64,000 bases of DNA from Macrostomum hystrix (lineage: Eukaryota > Platyhelminthes > Macrostomidae). Every line of letters begins with the position of its first letter. Within the stretch, counting starts at the first letter, position 1. Below the pieces are notes generated by a model. That model was not told the origin of the DNA and searched no databases. It worked only from the letters and a program-made list of their open reading frames with translations. Where the stretch lies: the NCBI GenBank assembly GCA_950097015.1, contig CATNEN010000001.1, positions 22,435,501 through 22,499,500 of the forward strand. Reading direction: 5' to 3'. A program made the translations under genes and the position numbers. Of the stretch, positions 12,501 to 22,785 are shown in pieces.

Positions 12501-15500
12501 TGTGTTACGCCTCCATGATCCTGTTGGCCTCGGATGGGTCCAGCCTGGCCAGCTCACTGCGTTCTGAACCAATGCTACCCGGCATATGCGCGGTGAGTCT
12601 GTTCTAAAAGCAGCGAAAATTCTGCAAAACTTTGCTGCAATCCCTTCTGCGATTCTAGCTCCTGCTGCGATTCTAGCTCCTGCTACAACTCCTGCTCCTG
12701 CTGCGATTCTTTACGTAGCTTTTGTTGCGATTCTAGCTGTAGCTCTTGCTGCGATTCTAGCCCCTGCTAAAATTCAAACTCCTGCTGCGATTCTAGCCCC
12801 TGCTGCGATTCTAGCCACTGCTGCGATTTTATCCCCTGCATCGATTTAAGCTGCAGCTCCTGCTGCGATTCCAGATATAGCTCCAACTGTAGCTCCTGTT
12901 GCGATTCTAGCCCCTGCTGCGTTTCTAGCTCCTGCTGCGATTCTAGCTGCAGCCCCTGCTGCGATTCTCTTGCTGTAGCTACTGCACGATTCTTGCTGCG
13001 ATTCTGGGAGCACTTACTAGAACGACTTCAGCTTTTGCTGCTTTGTCTTAATATGCACCGAACAAATTTAGCCATTTTTTAAAAAGCATTCATGTATAAA
13101 AATCGCTGTTTGTGTAGGGATGCCCTTAAATTTAGCTTTGCTGTGATATTACAATTATCATTTGAATTTTTCGCATTACTAAATATGCGAGGGAAATAAT
13201 GAATCTAACGGTATTCAAAAGAAACACCTCAGTGCCGCACGGGGCTGACCAAGGTGCAACTTGGCTAACCAGACTAAATTATTGAAGTAAGGCGTGTCCA
13301 ACCACCCCGAGTCCTTCCTTCTGGGGATTCTAGAGAGGCCGGGATTCGGGATCTCGTGCCGCCGCTGATCAGCAGAAGTCCGTCTGGGCGATCGGAGGAA
13401 GACTCGATTTCCGTTTCTCATCCCTGCCTGCATTAGCGGCCTCGCCGTCTCGCCCTGCCTATCCAGTGCTCAGGACTTGAAAGAGTCCGTCTACCCTTCG
13501 CGCCGCCGTCCATGGTCTTTTATCTTTCTGCCCGGCCTTTTAAATCTCTTCAAGCAATCGCGCTATGAAAATTTTTCGATTTGCTTCCACCTGAAATTTT
13601 CGCTTGAAGATCAAAGGGAGCTGCGACAGAGAAAATGGCAAAGAGAGGCCGGTGCTATGGGCCAATTTATTTAAGATGCGTTTAGCGAGCAAAATTGCTT
13701 CAGCGGAGAGCAGTTTACGCTGATTTCTGCTGAACTTGTTTTTCCCCAGTTCAGCGCTGCTAATCGATGCGCTTTCCGGATAGCCAAACGAGGTTGCAAA
13801 CAAAGTCGCAGACCCATGTTATCCATCCTTTCTTGTCCTTGGCTATGCAGAAGCGAGTGCATTGGATCAGACGATCAGTCCTTTCAAAAGTGAACAATTT
13901 TCTATCTCTCAGGCCCGCTCGTGGACTCTGTGCATTGGATTCACTCTCTCATTTGGCGCAATGTTTAGCAAGACATGGCGGGTGCACTGCATCTTCACTA
14001 ACATCAGCATGAACAAGAAGGTGAGCAATAGGAGCCTTTGTGCTCCGAGCATTCAACAATGTGCAGCAGTTGTTGCACCTCTGATTTGAATTGTCAATAT
14101 CTGCAGATCATCAAGGACTACCAGCTGTTGCTGATAGTGCTTCTCTTGCTGCTAATTGACATTGCCATCCTGACAGTGTGGACCGTACTGGATCCTATGT
14201 CTAGCGAGAAACAACTCATCGGCATTGAGGTTCGCTTTGGTCCAATTCAGATTTTTCGGGTGCTAAAATGGTCTCAACAATGGCAACGCTTTAATTTAGT
14301 AATTCATTATCATAAAGCACAGCGTAAAAAAACAAAAATTCCAGAATCTTTCGGCTGATCGAGAGGTTCACTTCTACAATGAAGTTTGCACCAGCCATCG
14401 GTTAACGCTGTGGATTGGCGTTCTGTTTGCTTACAAAGGGCTGTTGTTGGTGAGAGAGCGTGAAAAAAACAAAAAACAGTGGGTCAGATTTGCTAGTCTA
14501 GTATACTAAAATACAAAGTGATAGCGGTATTGCACCAAGGTCCCTGAGTTTGAGTGCGCGGCGCAGGAATTTAGGGTTCTGCTGCGGAGATAAGTCTTGG
14601 GGGCTTTTGAACATAATGAGGGCCATCCCACGCAGTGTGTGCGCCTGCAGGGCCAGCAAACGGCAGAATTGTCTCCCGACTGGCTGCCAATAATTATACA
14701 ACTCATATAAATCATATAAAATAGACACAAAGCCAAATCACTACTCAGATAATTGGCTGCTTCTTCGCTTGGGAGACTCGCAGTGTGAACATCCCAGCGC
14801 TGAACGACAGTAAGTACATCGGCCTGTCCGTGTACAACGCTCTGGTGATGTGCGTCTCCGGGGCCGCAGTCAGCTTCGCGCTCAACGACAACCAGAATGC
14901 GGCATTTGTCATCACCTCGCTGCTCATCTTTTGCTGCACCAGCATCACACTTTTACTGCTCTTCTCTCCAAAGGTGAGAATTTTGTTATGTTTTGTACTT
15001 TTTAGAAATCAAATAAAAAACTACTCCATGACTAATTCCGCCCTCGCCAGTTGATTGAGATTCGTCGGGACCCCCGAGGCGAGGCCAGGCGGGCCAGAGC
15101 AACACTGCTTCGCGGTGGCACAATGGCGGGGGCTGCGAGACGAAAGCAGCAGCAGCGGCAGCAACAACAACAGGATGGCAACCTGCAACAGCAGCTGTAC
15201 CAGCCAGAGCGTCGAGGACTTCGTCACAATCCAACAGCTAGCTCCAATTATTTTGGACTCAGCATGGCCAAAGCGCTGGACGAAAATAGGCAGCTGAGCG
15301 CCAGACTAAGCTCTGTAAGTTGCGCTGAAGAGTTTTAAACTGACTAGCTCGAGATGACGGGTCATTTAAACCCTAATTTTCTAAGAAACTGTCCGAGCTG
15401 GAGAGAGCCGAGACGCGGCTAGCGGCCCTGCGAGTCGGCCTGGAAAGCCGCTCGCAATCCCCGGCTGAGATTCGACAACGCTGGCTACAATTCGCCAGCC

Positions 15501-18455
15501 GGCTGCCTCCGTTTGGTACGGCTTTGCTGAAGCGGACTTACTTTCGAACTATCCTACTGGCATTCAGTAGGATAGACATATTTATTTCACATCACATTAT
15601 ATTTTTCAGATTACATTGATGCCGAGAGGGACAGCGACATCCAGAGACACACTACTCAGCCGAGAGATGAGGATGAACAATTTCAGGAGATTTGGGTGCC
15701 CAGAGTGGACAGGTGAAACTCAGCTTGTTTGGGAATATTTAATTTTGCGGAATCAAAAGCGAATACTCAAGCGTAGCAGTTGAATATTTACCTTGCCTTT
15801 CAAATATTGATTACGTACAGGTTTCTGCCCAGTCTGACCTGTTTCTGACCTTGTCTAACAGGTGTTTACTTTGTCTGAATGTGTTTACTTTATCTGAAAG
15901 TGTTTACCTTGTCTTAAAGGTGTTTACTTTGTCCGAGAGGTGTTTACCTTGTCTGAAGGAGTTAACCTTGTCTGAAGGAGTTTACTTTGTCTGAAGGTGT
16001 TTACTTTGTCTGACAGGTGTTTACTTTGTCTGACAAGTGTTTACTTTGTCTGAAGGTGTTTACTTTGTCTGAAGGTGCTTACTTTGTCTGAAGGTGTTTA
16101 CTTTGTCTGACAGGTGTTTACTTTGTCTGACAGGTGTTTACTTTGTCTGAAAGGTGTTTACTTTGTCTGACAGGTGTTTACTTTGTCTGACAGGTGTTTA
16201 CTTTGTCTGAAAGGTGTTTACTTTGTCTGACAGGTGTTTACTTTGTCTTACAGGTGTTTACTTTGTCTGACAGGTGTTTACTTTGTCTGAAGGTGTTTAC
16301 TTTGTCTGACAGGTGTTTACTTTGTCTGACAGGAGTTTACTTTGTCTGACAGGTGTTTACTTTGTCTGACAGGTGTTTACTTTGTCTGACAGGTGTTTAC
16401 TTTGTCTGACAGGTGTTTACTTTGTCTGACAGGTGTTTACTTTGTCTGAAAGGTGTTTACTTTGTCTGACAGGTGTTTACTTTGTCTGAAAGGTGTTTAC
16501 TTTGTCTGACAGGTGTTTACTTTGTCTTACAGGTGTTTACTTTGTCTGACAGGTGTTTACTTTGTCTGAAGGTGTTTACTTTGTCTGACAGGTGTTTACT
16601 TTGTCTGACAGGAGTTTACTTTGTCTGACAGGTGTTTACTTTGTCTGACAGGTGTTTACTTTGTCTGACAGGTGTTTACTTTGTCTGACAGGTGTTTACT
16701 TTGTCTGACAGGTGTTTACTTTGTCTGACAGGTGTTTACTTTGTCTGACAGGAGTTTACTTTGTCTGACAGGTGTTTACTTTGTCTGACAGGTGTTTACT
16801 TTGTCTGACAGGTGTTTACTTTGTCTGACAGGTGTTTACTTTGTCTGACTGGTGTTTACTTTGTCTTAAATGTGTTTACTTTGTCCGAGAGGTGTTTACC
16901 TTGTCTGACAGGAGTTTACTTTGTCTGACAGGAGTTTACTTTGTCTGAAGGTGTTTACCTTGTCTGAAGGTGTTTACTTTGTCTGACAGGTGTTTACTTT
17001 GTCCGAGAGGTGTTTACCTTGTCTGACAGGTGTTTACCTTGTCTGAAGGTGTTTACTTTGTCTGACAGGTGTTTACTTTGTCTGACAGGAGTTTACTTTG
17101 TCTGAAGGTGTTTACCTTGTCTGAAGGTGTTTACTTTGTCTTACAGGTGTTTACTTTGTCTGACAGGTGTTTACTTTGTCTGAAGGTGTTTACTTTGTCT
17201 GACAGGTGTTTACTTTGTCTGACAGGAGTTTACTTTGTCTGACAGGTGTTTACTTTGTCTGACAGGTGTTTACTTTGTCTGACAGGTGTTTACTTTGTCT
17301 GACAGGTGTTTACTTTGTCTGACAGGTGTTTACTTTGTCTGACAGGAGTTTACTTTGTCTGACAGGTGTTTACTTTGTCTGACAGGTGTTTACTTTGTCT
17401 GACAGGTGTTTACTTTGTCTGACAGGTGTTTACTTTGTCTGACTGGTGTTTACTTTGTCTTAAATGTGTTTACTTTGTCCGAGAGGTGTTTACCTTGTCT
17501 GACAGGAGTTTACTTTGTCTGACAGGAGTTTACTTTGTCTGAAGGTGTTTACCTTGTCTGAAGGTGTTTACTTTGTCTGACAGGTGTTTACTTTGTCCGA
17601 GAGGTGTTTACCTTGTCTGACAGGTGTTTACCTTGTCTGAAGGTGTTTACTTTGTCTGACAGGTGTTTACTTTGTCCGAGAGGTGTTTACCTTGTCTGAC
17701 AGGTGTTTACCTTATATGATTAAGGCAAACAGAAAAAAACAGACAGCCTGCAAATTCTCTTTTCCACCACTGTAAAACTGTTGTTACAGCCCAGCAACGA
17801 AGCGCCGTCAGCAACAGCAGCGGGAGCAACAAAATCGATTAGTTCAAGGTGATATGGACAGCGACACCGACTCGTTTGAGCAGCAGATTGCGGACGTTCA
17901 AGAACGACTGTTGGCTTCAGAGCCGCGGTGAGTTCCATCCGATGGAAGTTGCGCACCTGTCTGACAGTTTGAAAAGACTAGTACAATAACAATTATTAAA
18001 GCATTGTAAAATCTACCAAAACTATTTTTCGCACTTTAATCCACAATCTGCAGATAATTTGAGAAATTGACCAAACCCTTTTGGTTCAATCAGCTTTGTG
18101 CAAACAAGTAAATACAATCTAGAAGCTTTCATGTCCTAGATTGTAGCATTGCTGAATATTTAGTCTACTTTGTGTCCATATAGCTGTGATAGTGATTCAT
18201 GTATTGCTAAAGAAACATGTACGAGACTCGTAAATTGTTTACTAGCTTTGTAACTGTAGCTATAATATAAAAATGTTGTCACTATTGCAAGCCCTTGTCA
18301 ATGTTGTCATTTCTGACAATTCATTTCAGACAGTCTATATGAGAAACATACAATTTGATAATTTCAGACTCGCAAGCCCTGAACCGGAGACATCAGGAAT
18401 CATTGTGGATGTCAACGATGAACTGTCAGCAACGAAGGACACAGCAAGATACTAG
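6510..18455 (+). CDS. GABBR: GABA-B-like class C G-protein-coupled receptor, 19 exons
   Basis: Exons (intron bounds GT-AG except one GC donor): 6510-6824, 8281-8418, 9038-9211 (or to 9232), about 9329-9442 (GC donor), 9871-9939, 10620-11000, 11149-11221, 11569-11655, 11864-12014, 12445-12592, 13913-14020, 14107-14229, 14345-14449, 14749-14973, 15051-15314, 15386-15515, 15610-15712, 17790-17927, 18368-18455. Phases agree throughout and give about 977 residues. A signal peptide (about 1-25) precedes a Venus-flytrap ligand domain (about 45-440; [27 protein letters not shown]), seven membrane helices (about 460-737, with [12 protein letters not shown] and AYKGLLL typical of GABA-B receptors) and a tail with a Gln-rich segment and a coiled coil ([15 protein letters not shown] onward), the GABA-B dimerisation element. 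It should act at the plasma membrane through G proteins. The binding pocket looks diverged, so ligand and R1/R2 identity are open. Only the exon 3/4 boundary is uncertain. Confidence 0.9.
7010..7266 (-). mobile_element. tRNA-derived SINE, family 2, copy 1 (intron 1, antisense)
   Basis: On the minus strand, a box A-like TGGCAGAGCAT sits near the 5' end (7248-7258). It is followed by the family body with TGGGGCACAGCCG and GCTTGGGGGC, and the end GCCCTCCTAC. The copy is shorter and more diverged than those at 23326 and 27218. It lies in intron 1 of the receptor, opposite to transcription. Confidence 0.7.
8419..9009 (+). repeat. 35-bp minisatellite in receptor intron 2
   Basis: About 17 tandem copies of a roughly 35-bp unit containing GGCATGGAGCAGAGTGTCAG and GTGAGGCTGGGAC. 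The array begins at the intron 2 donor itself: the GTGAGG of the splice donor at 8419 is the start of the first unit, and GTGAGG recurs in many later units. Copies are close to identical, with a few substitutions (GAGGCT/GAGTCT, GGACAGG/GGACGGA). Confidence 0.95.
9484..9818 (-). mobile_element. tRNA-derived SINE, family 2, copy 2 (intron 4, antisense)
   Basis: The reverse complement begins with a box A-like TGGCAAAGCGG and a box B-like GGCTCGATTCT. The family body follows and the copy ends in CCTGCAATTATTATG, with a short ATT tail. It lies in intron 4 of the receptor gene, opposite to its transcription, and includes a local duplication of the TGTACACTGCCTGAC segment. Confidence 0.8.
10425..10568. 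repeat. 17-bp minisatellite in receptor intron 5
   Basis: About eight diverged tandem units of the form CTCGTGAAGTTTCGAC lie just upstream of exon 6. Related scattered copies (AATTTCACAA) begin near 10180. No coding role is apparent. Confidence 0.75.
11680..11790. repeat. Short minisatellite in receptor intron 8
   Basis: Seven or eight imperfect copies of a roughly 14-bp unit, GGGTAGAGTAGATT, start about 25 bp after the exon 8 donor (11656). Confidence 0.75.
12640..12985. repeat. Minisatellite in receptor intron 10
   Basis: Imperfect tandem units of the form GCTCCTGCTGCGATTCTA, with frequent length variants, start about 50 bp after the exon 10 donor (12593). An open frame across it is an artefact of the repeat. 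Confidence 0.85.
14515..14710 (+). mobile_element. Degraded SINE family 2 copy (intron 13)
   Basis: The landmarks of the family occur in the right order but degraded: GCACCAAGGTCCCTGAG, TCTTGGGGGCTTTT, GGCAGAATTGTCTCCCGACT and an AATAATTATAC end. The Pol III head is missing, so this is a 5'-truncated old insertion. Confidence 0.5.
15835..17712 (+). repeat. 20-bp minisatellite in receptor intron 17, about 95 copies
   Basis: The unit is GTGTTTACTTTGTCTGACAG, with 18-20-bp variants (GAAG or TTACAG in place of GACAG). Copies are highly uniform, and a block of several hundred bp is itself repeated (the variant string around 16850-17040 recurs around 17440-17640). Every standard unit junction reads as a pyrimidine-rich stretch, then CAG, then GTG, so it looks like a splice acceptor fused to a splice donor. 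Confidence 0.97.
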
Positions 18456-18461
18456 ATAACT

Positions 18462-18812
18462 GAGGATCTGGGAGAGTGACTGCTCAACCTGAGGATCTGG
18501 GAAAGTGACTGCTTAACCTGAGGATCTGAGAGAGTGACTGCTGAATCTGAAGATCTGGGAGAGTGACTGCTCAACCTGATGATCTGGGAGAGTGGCTGCT
18601 CAACCTGAGGATCTGGGAGAGTGACTGCTCAATCTGAAGATCTGGGAGAGTGACTGCTCAACCTGAGGATCTGGGAGAGTGGCTGCTCAACCTGAGGATC
18701 TGGGAGAGTGACTGCTCAATCTGAAGATCTGGGAGAGTGACTGCTCAACCTGAGGATCTGGGAGAGTGACTGCTCAACCTGAGGATCTGGGAGAGTGACT
18801 GCTCAACCTGAG
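18462..18812 (+). repeat. 29-bp minisatellite in the receptor 3' UTR
   Basis: About 12 copies of a 29-bp unit containing GATCTGGGAGAGTGACTG begin immediately after the receptor stop codon (18453-18455). They should be transcribed as part of the 3' UTR, since a polyadenylation signal follows. Confidence 0.93.
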
Positions 18813-18823
18813 GAATAGTATAA

Positions 18824-18829
18824 AATAAA
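18824..18829 (+). terminator. Polyadenylation signal AATAAA
   Basis: AATAAA lies in ATAAAATAAAAAC about 370 nt after the receptor stop codon and just beyond the 3' minisatellite. It is a plausible poly(A) signal for the receptor transcript. Confidence 0.45.
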
Positions 18830-19177
18830 AACTTGCCAATTTTTTTACTTAATGCAAAATTTATTTTAAGTTATTTAATACGAGTACAACGTTAATGCAA
18901 CAATCATTGAACGCTTATAACTAGAATATATAAATTAAAAATTGATTTGTAACGATTCTATTTTTTGTATTTGTGAAATTAGATGGCAGATGTTAAATAA
19001 TAATATTAATAAATATTTCACAGGTAAATTTTTAGCCCTAAATAAAAAACAAATGCATCGCTATCTTCCGTGTCAATAAAAACAACAGAAGTATTGAGCT
19101 GTTTCGATATACTACTAACCAGTGAACAGTAAATTAGACTAAATACGCATCGATGAAAGCATAAAACAGTTGGACGT

Positions 19178-19435
19178 TCAAACATTCCAGCCAGTTTCCC
19201 AGTTCCCGCAAACTGCTGCATCAAATTTAGCTGCACAATCCAGATACACGCCGGAGTCTGTCGGCTCAACGAACTCGTCGTCCTGTACGAATTTGGCCCA
19301 ATTTTGAACATCGAACTTGCCGGCGACTGTGGGAACTACGTTCTTGGGCTGCTGCTGCTGCTTCGTTAACTGCTGAGCTGTTTGCCGTTGAAACGACGGG
19401 CCGTAGCGAGTGACGACATCTTTAGAGTTCGACAT
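19178..19435 (-). CDS. Hypothetical 85-residue protein
   Basis: Not recognised. The ORF starts MSNSKDVVTRYGPSF, has a short Gln-rich stretch (QQLTKQQQQ, about 21-29) and an acidic, aromatic second half (NWAKFVQDDEFVEP). It has no signal peptide or membrane segment. Just upstream on the coding strand, CTCTTTCAG resembles a splice acceptor about 22 nt before the ATG. The frame stays open back to that acceptor (SYIAKF before the Met), so this may be the last exon of a longer gene whose upstream exons I cannot place. It lies between the receptor and ANKRD39. A chance ORF remains possible. Confidence 0.35.
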   Translation of the reverse strand: MSNSKDVVTRYGPSFQRQTAQQLTKQQQQPKNVVPTVAGKFDVQNWAKFVQDDEFVEPTDSGVYLDCAAKFDAAVCGNWETGWNV

Positions 19436-19749
19436 GAATTTGGCGATGTAACTGCTGAAAGAGATATATGATGCGCAGTTTGTTTGGATTGTGTTATTGG
19501 ATTCATCGATTAGCTTAGGTAACTCATAATAGGTAAGCAGCTTTCAATAAAAATGGGAATCAGTAAAATAAATTTATTATGAAAGACAGGCAAAATTTTC
19601 AATATATTTACATTGTAATGTACGATAAAAAGTGCAGTAGAAAACTAATTTATATTTTTTGTTGGACCAAGACTAGAGAGCGGAATTTTGATTCAGTATA
19701 ACAGCAGATTCTCAGGTGGATAACGAGATGTACATAAGGGCGGATTAGT

Positions 19750-20325
19750 TGATTCTAGGCGTGGATTAACTGTTTCAAGAGTTTATTATTATGATTCTAG
19801 AGGTGGATTAACTGATTCTAGAGGTGGATTAACAGGTTCTAGTGGTGGATTATCAGTTTCTCGAGGTGGAATAACAGATTCTAGAGGTGGATTAACTGAT
19901 TCTAGAGGTGGATTAACTGATTTTTGAGGTGGATTATCAGATTCTAGAGGTGGATTAACTTATTCTAGAGGTGGATTATTAGATTCTACAAGTGGATTAT
20001 CAAATACTAGAGGTGGATTATCAGATACTAGAGGTGGATTATCAGATACTAGAGGTGGATTATCAGATTCTAGAGGTGGATTAACTGATTCTAGAGGTGG
20101 ATTAACTGATTCTAGAGGTGGATTAACTTATTCTAGAGGTGGATTATCAGACTCTACAAGTGGATTATCAGACACTAGAGGTGGATTATCAGATTCTGGA
20201 GGTGGATTATCAGATTCTAGAGGTGGATTATCAGATTCTAGAGGTGGATTATCAGATTTTATAAGTGGATAAACCGATTCTAGAGGTGGATTAACTGATT
20301 CTAGTGGAGGATTAACGAGTTCTCA
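19750..20325. repeat. 21-bp minisatellite
   Basis: About 27 copies of a 21-bp unit of the form TTCTAGAGGTGGATTA followed by a variable ACTGA or TCAGA join. Many copies contain XbaI-like TCTAGA. It lies just downstream of ANKRD39 (minus strand), probably in or beyond its 3' UTR. Confidence 0.95.
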
Positions 20326-20411
20326 ATAGAACTCAAAGATAGATTAACGGATGTAACACTGGTGAATTTCCTGAAGTGAATTTTCATGGATATAAGATTA
20401 TCTTTCAGCAC

Positions 20412-20909
20412 TCAGTTCGCAGCCTTCTCGGCCTCTTCAAGCAGTTTTGCCAGCTCACTGTGTCCGGCCTCGGCGGCCCGCATCGCCGGTGTTCGACCGT
20501 CGGCATCAGCGGCGCCGGGCTTGGCTCCGCGGGCCAGCAGGAGGCGGGCACAGTGCACTCTGCCAGCTCCGGCGGCGCGATGCAACGGCGAAGCGCCACC
20601 GGCGCGGGTGACAGCGTCAGGATCAGCGCCAGTATCGAGCAGGTACTGGCACACTGCAAGTTGGCCAGCACGGCAGGCATAGTGCAATGCTGTGTACCCA
20701 CCAGCGTCACGAGCATCGACCAAGTGTCTGCCGCGCCCAGACTCACTGTCGCCTTCGATCAGGCGTTTCAACCGAGCCAAGTCGCCAGCCAGTGCGGCCG
20801 GCCAAGGACCGCGATCGAAGTCCAGCTCAGACAGGGTTTGAACTACAGATGGGGCAGTTGATGCTGCTGAGCTGTGGCAGTGGCAGTTCATTTCTGTCGA
20901 GTGCTTCAT
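20412..20909 (-). CDS. ANKRD39: ANKRD39 orthologue (ankyrin repeat protein)
   Basis: The 165-residue protein starts MKHSTEMNCHCH. The N-terminal segment VVQTLSELDFDRGPWPAAL matches the ANKRD39 signature (human: QTLEEMDFERGIWSAAL). Three to four ankyrin repeats follow: GDLARLKRLI, GYTALHYACRAGQLAVCQYLL, SPLHRAAGAGRVHCARLLL and GRTPAMRAAEAGHSELAKLL. Length is close to the human protein (about 183). Ankyrin repeats are protein-binding scaffolds, and the function of ANKRD39 itself is poorly defined. I chose the start at 20907-20909 because TTTCCACAG, a good splice acceptor, lies 12 nt upstream on the coding strand; the same frame extends 28 residues further but reads through that acceptor. The gene is intronless within the coding region. 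Confidence 0.85.
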   Translation of the reverse strand: MKHSTEMNCHCHSSAASTAPSVVQTLSELDFDRGPWPAALAGDLARLKRLIEGDSESGRGRHLVDARDAGGYTALHYACRAGQLAVCQYLLDTGADPDAVTRAGGASPLHRAAGAGRVHCARLLLARGAKPGAADADGRTPAMRAAEAGHSELAKLLEEAEKAAN

Positions 20910-22785
20910 TGCTAACTGCCTGTGGAAAATTGTTGTATATTGTAAATACTTCTGCGCAGCAATCAAAAGCAAACGACAGATGGTAAGGATCAATAAATTA
21001 AAACAGAGGTTCTTCTTGATAAATTTTGAATCTCAACTTTTGAGTCTGTTAGCTAATCATAACATGTTCACTTATTTATTAGAAAATTTATCAGGGCTTA
21101 TCACTTTATTTCTATCTCTGTCTCTTGGTAGTGAATCACTAAGGCCAATTGAGTTCTGTTATTACACAATTTTCCTCTATTTGGTGGCCCTGAAAAGGGC
21201 CGTTTTAACTCTGCTGAGGTTTCTATTATCCACTGGCTTAACACACTAATGGTAGCCAATCACTTAGCACAAGCGGTCTCCTTCTAATGCTTTATTACTG
21301 GTATAATGCTCTCAGTCTCCAGGGCTCTCTTGGACTGGAGGACCACAGCCTCAACGTCAAGAAAAAAGGAAAACTTAGAACAACAATTCCTAATTTATGC
21401 CTTTAACAAAAAAGTTAATCTGCTTCGAAAGCTTTACTCAGCTCTAAGCTGGTGAATGGTTGTCTTTTTCTGGGCTCCATGTCACTCAATTTTATTTATA
21501 TAAAAAATATGGACACTGCTTAATCATCACACATAAAATTTAATATTTTTATTTAAGATTTAAGATATTAAATATTAAGCATTATTATATTTAAAAATAA
21601 TAGAAATTGAATATCATGCAAGGATTATTTCAGTAAAACATTATATAGATGTAGGCATAATATTAATAAAGAAATGAAATATATTTAATTCATTAATTCA
21701 TTATAGAAATGAACTAACAACAATATTTAACCAATATAAAATGTAAAAAATTAATGTATTAATAAAGTATTAATTATATTATTTAAAATTAAAGTTTTTG
21801 AAATAATGGCAATGCATTTAATAAATATTTACTCATTTTGCTTATTTGGAGTCGTTCACAATATACATATTTTAGTGTATTATACATTATACAATGCATA
21901 TCACAAAGACACAAACAATCAAACTATTCTATATAAATTTTAATTAGTAAGCTAGCCAACAGAACTCGATTTTATTAAGGCAAACTCGACCTTAAGGCAA
22001 CCAGCGAACGAATGCACATAAGTCTGTAGAAGACAAAAAATATGTGATAGTTTTTGTAATCGAGACTCGTAGTCAATTGAACCCGTGGACTAATACTGAA
22101 ACTCATTGTCGCAAATCTTGGAAAGTATTGAAATCAAAAATGGCTATTTTTGTTAATTATAAATAGCTAAAACAAAATATTATAAGTAAGGCCAATGTCT
22201 TTATAATTAATTGTTCATTCAGACAGGGTTTTTTAATTTTAATATATTTCTTTGATAAATTATAAAGGCAAAATGGCTTGGTAGTCCTTCTGTTTAGGAG
22301 GCGAATATTAAAACCATTTTTTGTGCTACGATCGAAATCGATTAAAAAACGGCCCAACCCCAGGATTAATTGGGGCGGAGTCGCGGACTGACAAGATAGA
22401 TTGGGGTGAACTAAGAGATGGAATTGGGGTGGACTGACAGGATCGATCGGGCGCGGGCTGACAGATGCATGGAACGATGCGAATTAAAGGTCCAGTGAAA
22501 TTGGCTTTTTTCATTGGATGGCGATGTCACTCTGTGCTCGTAGCTTCCAGTAGAAGTTTCCATAGTTTAAATTACCTTTTTCCATCGCCCTCTTAACCCA
22601 GTTTTGTCGCATTACCCTCATAAATGTTGACCCTATTGTTTGAGCAATGGACAACCAATGAGAAGTTTTAAATTTCAAAGAAACACCCACTCTCTCAGAG
22701 TTTAAATAAACTTCTAGACCTCATTTTTGCGTATTGAAAACGACAAATTTTCTGCTTTCAAATTGAAACCAAACAAAGTCCACCC
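20910..22785. other. AT-rich intergenic region between ANKRD39 and aquaporin
   Basis: The stretch at about 21480-22300 is strongly AT-rich, with many TAAT/ATTA runs and no coding signal. At 22360-22470 there are three or four short imperfect repeats of the type ATTGGGGTGGACTGACAG. No gene was recognised. Confidence 0.4.

Noticed and set aside
20376-20861. 161-codon plus-strand frame opposite ANKRD39
   Set aside because: It is the antisense shadow of the ankyrin-repeat gene, which has clear homology on the minus strand.
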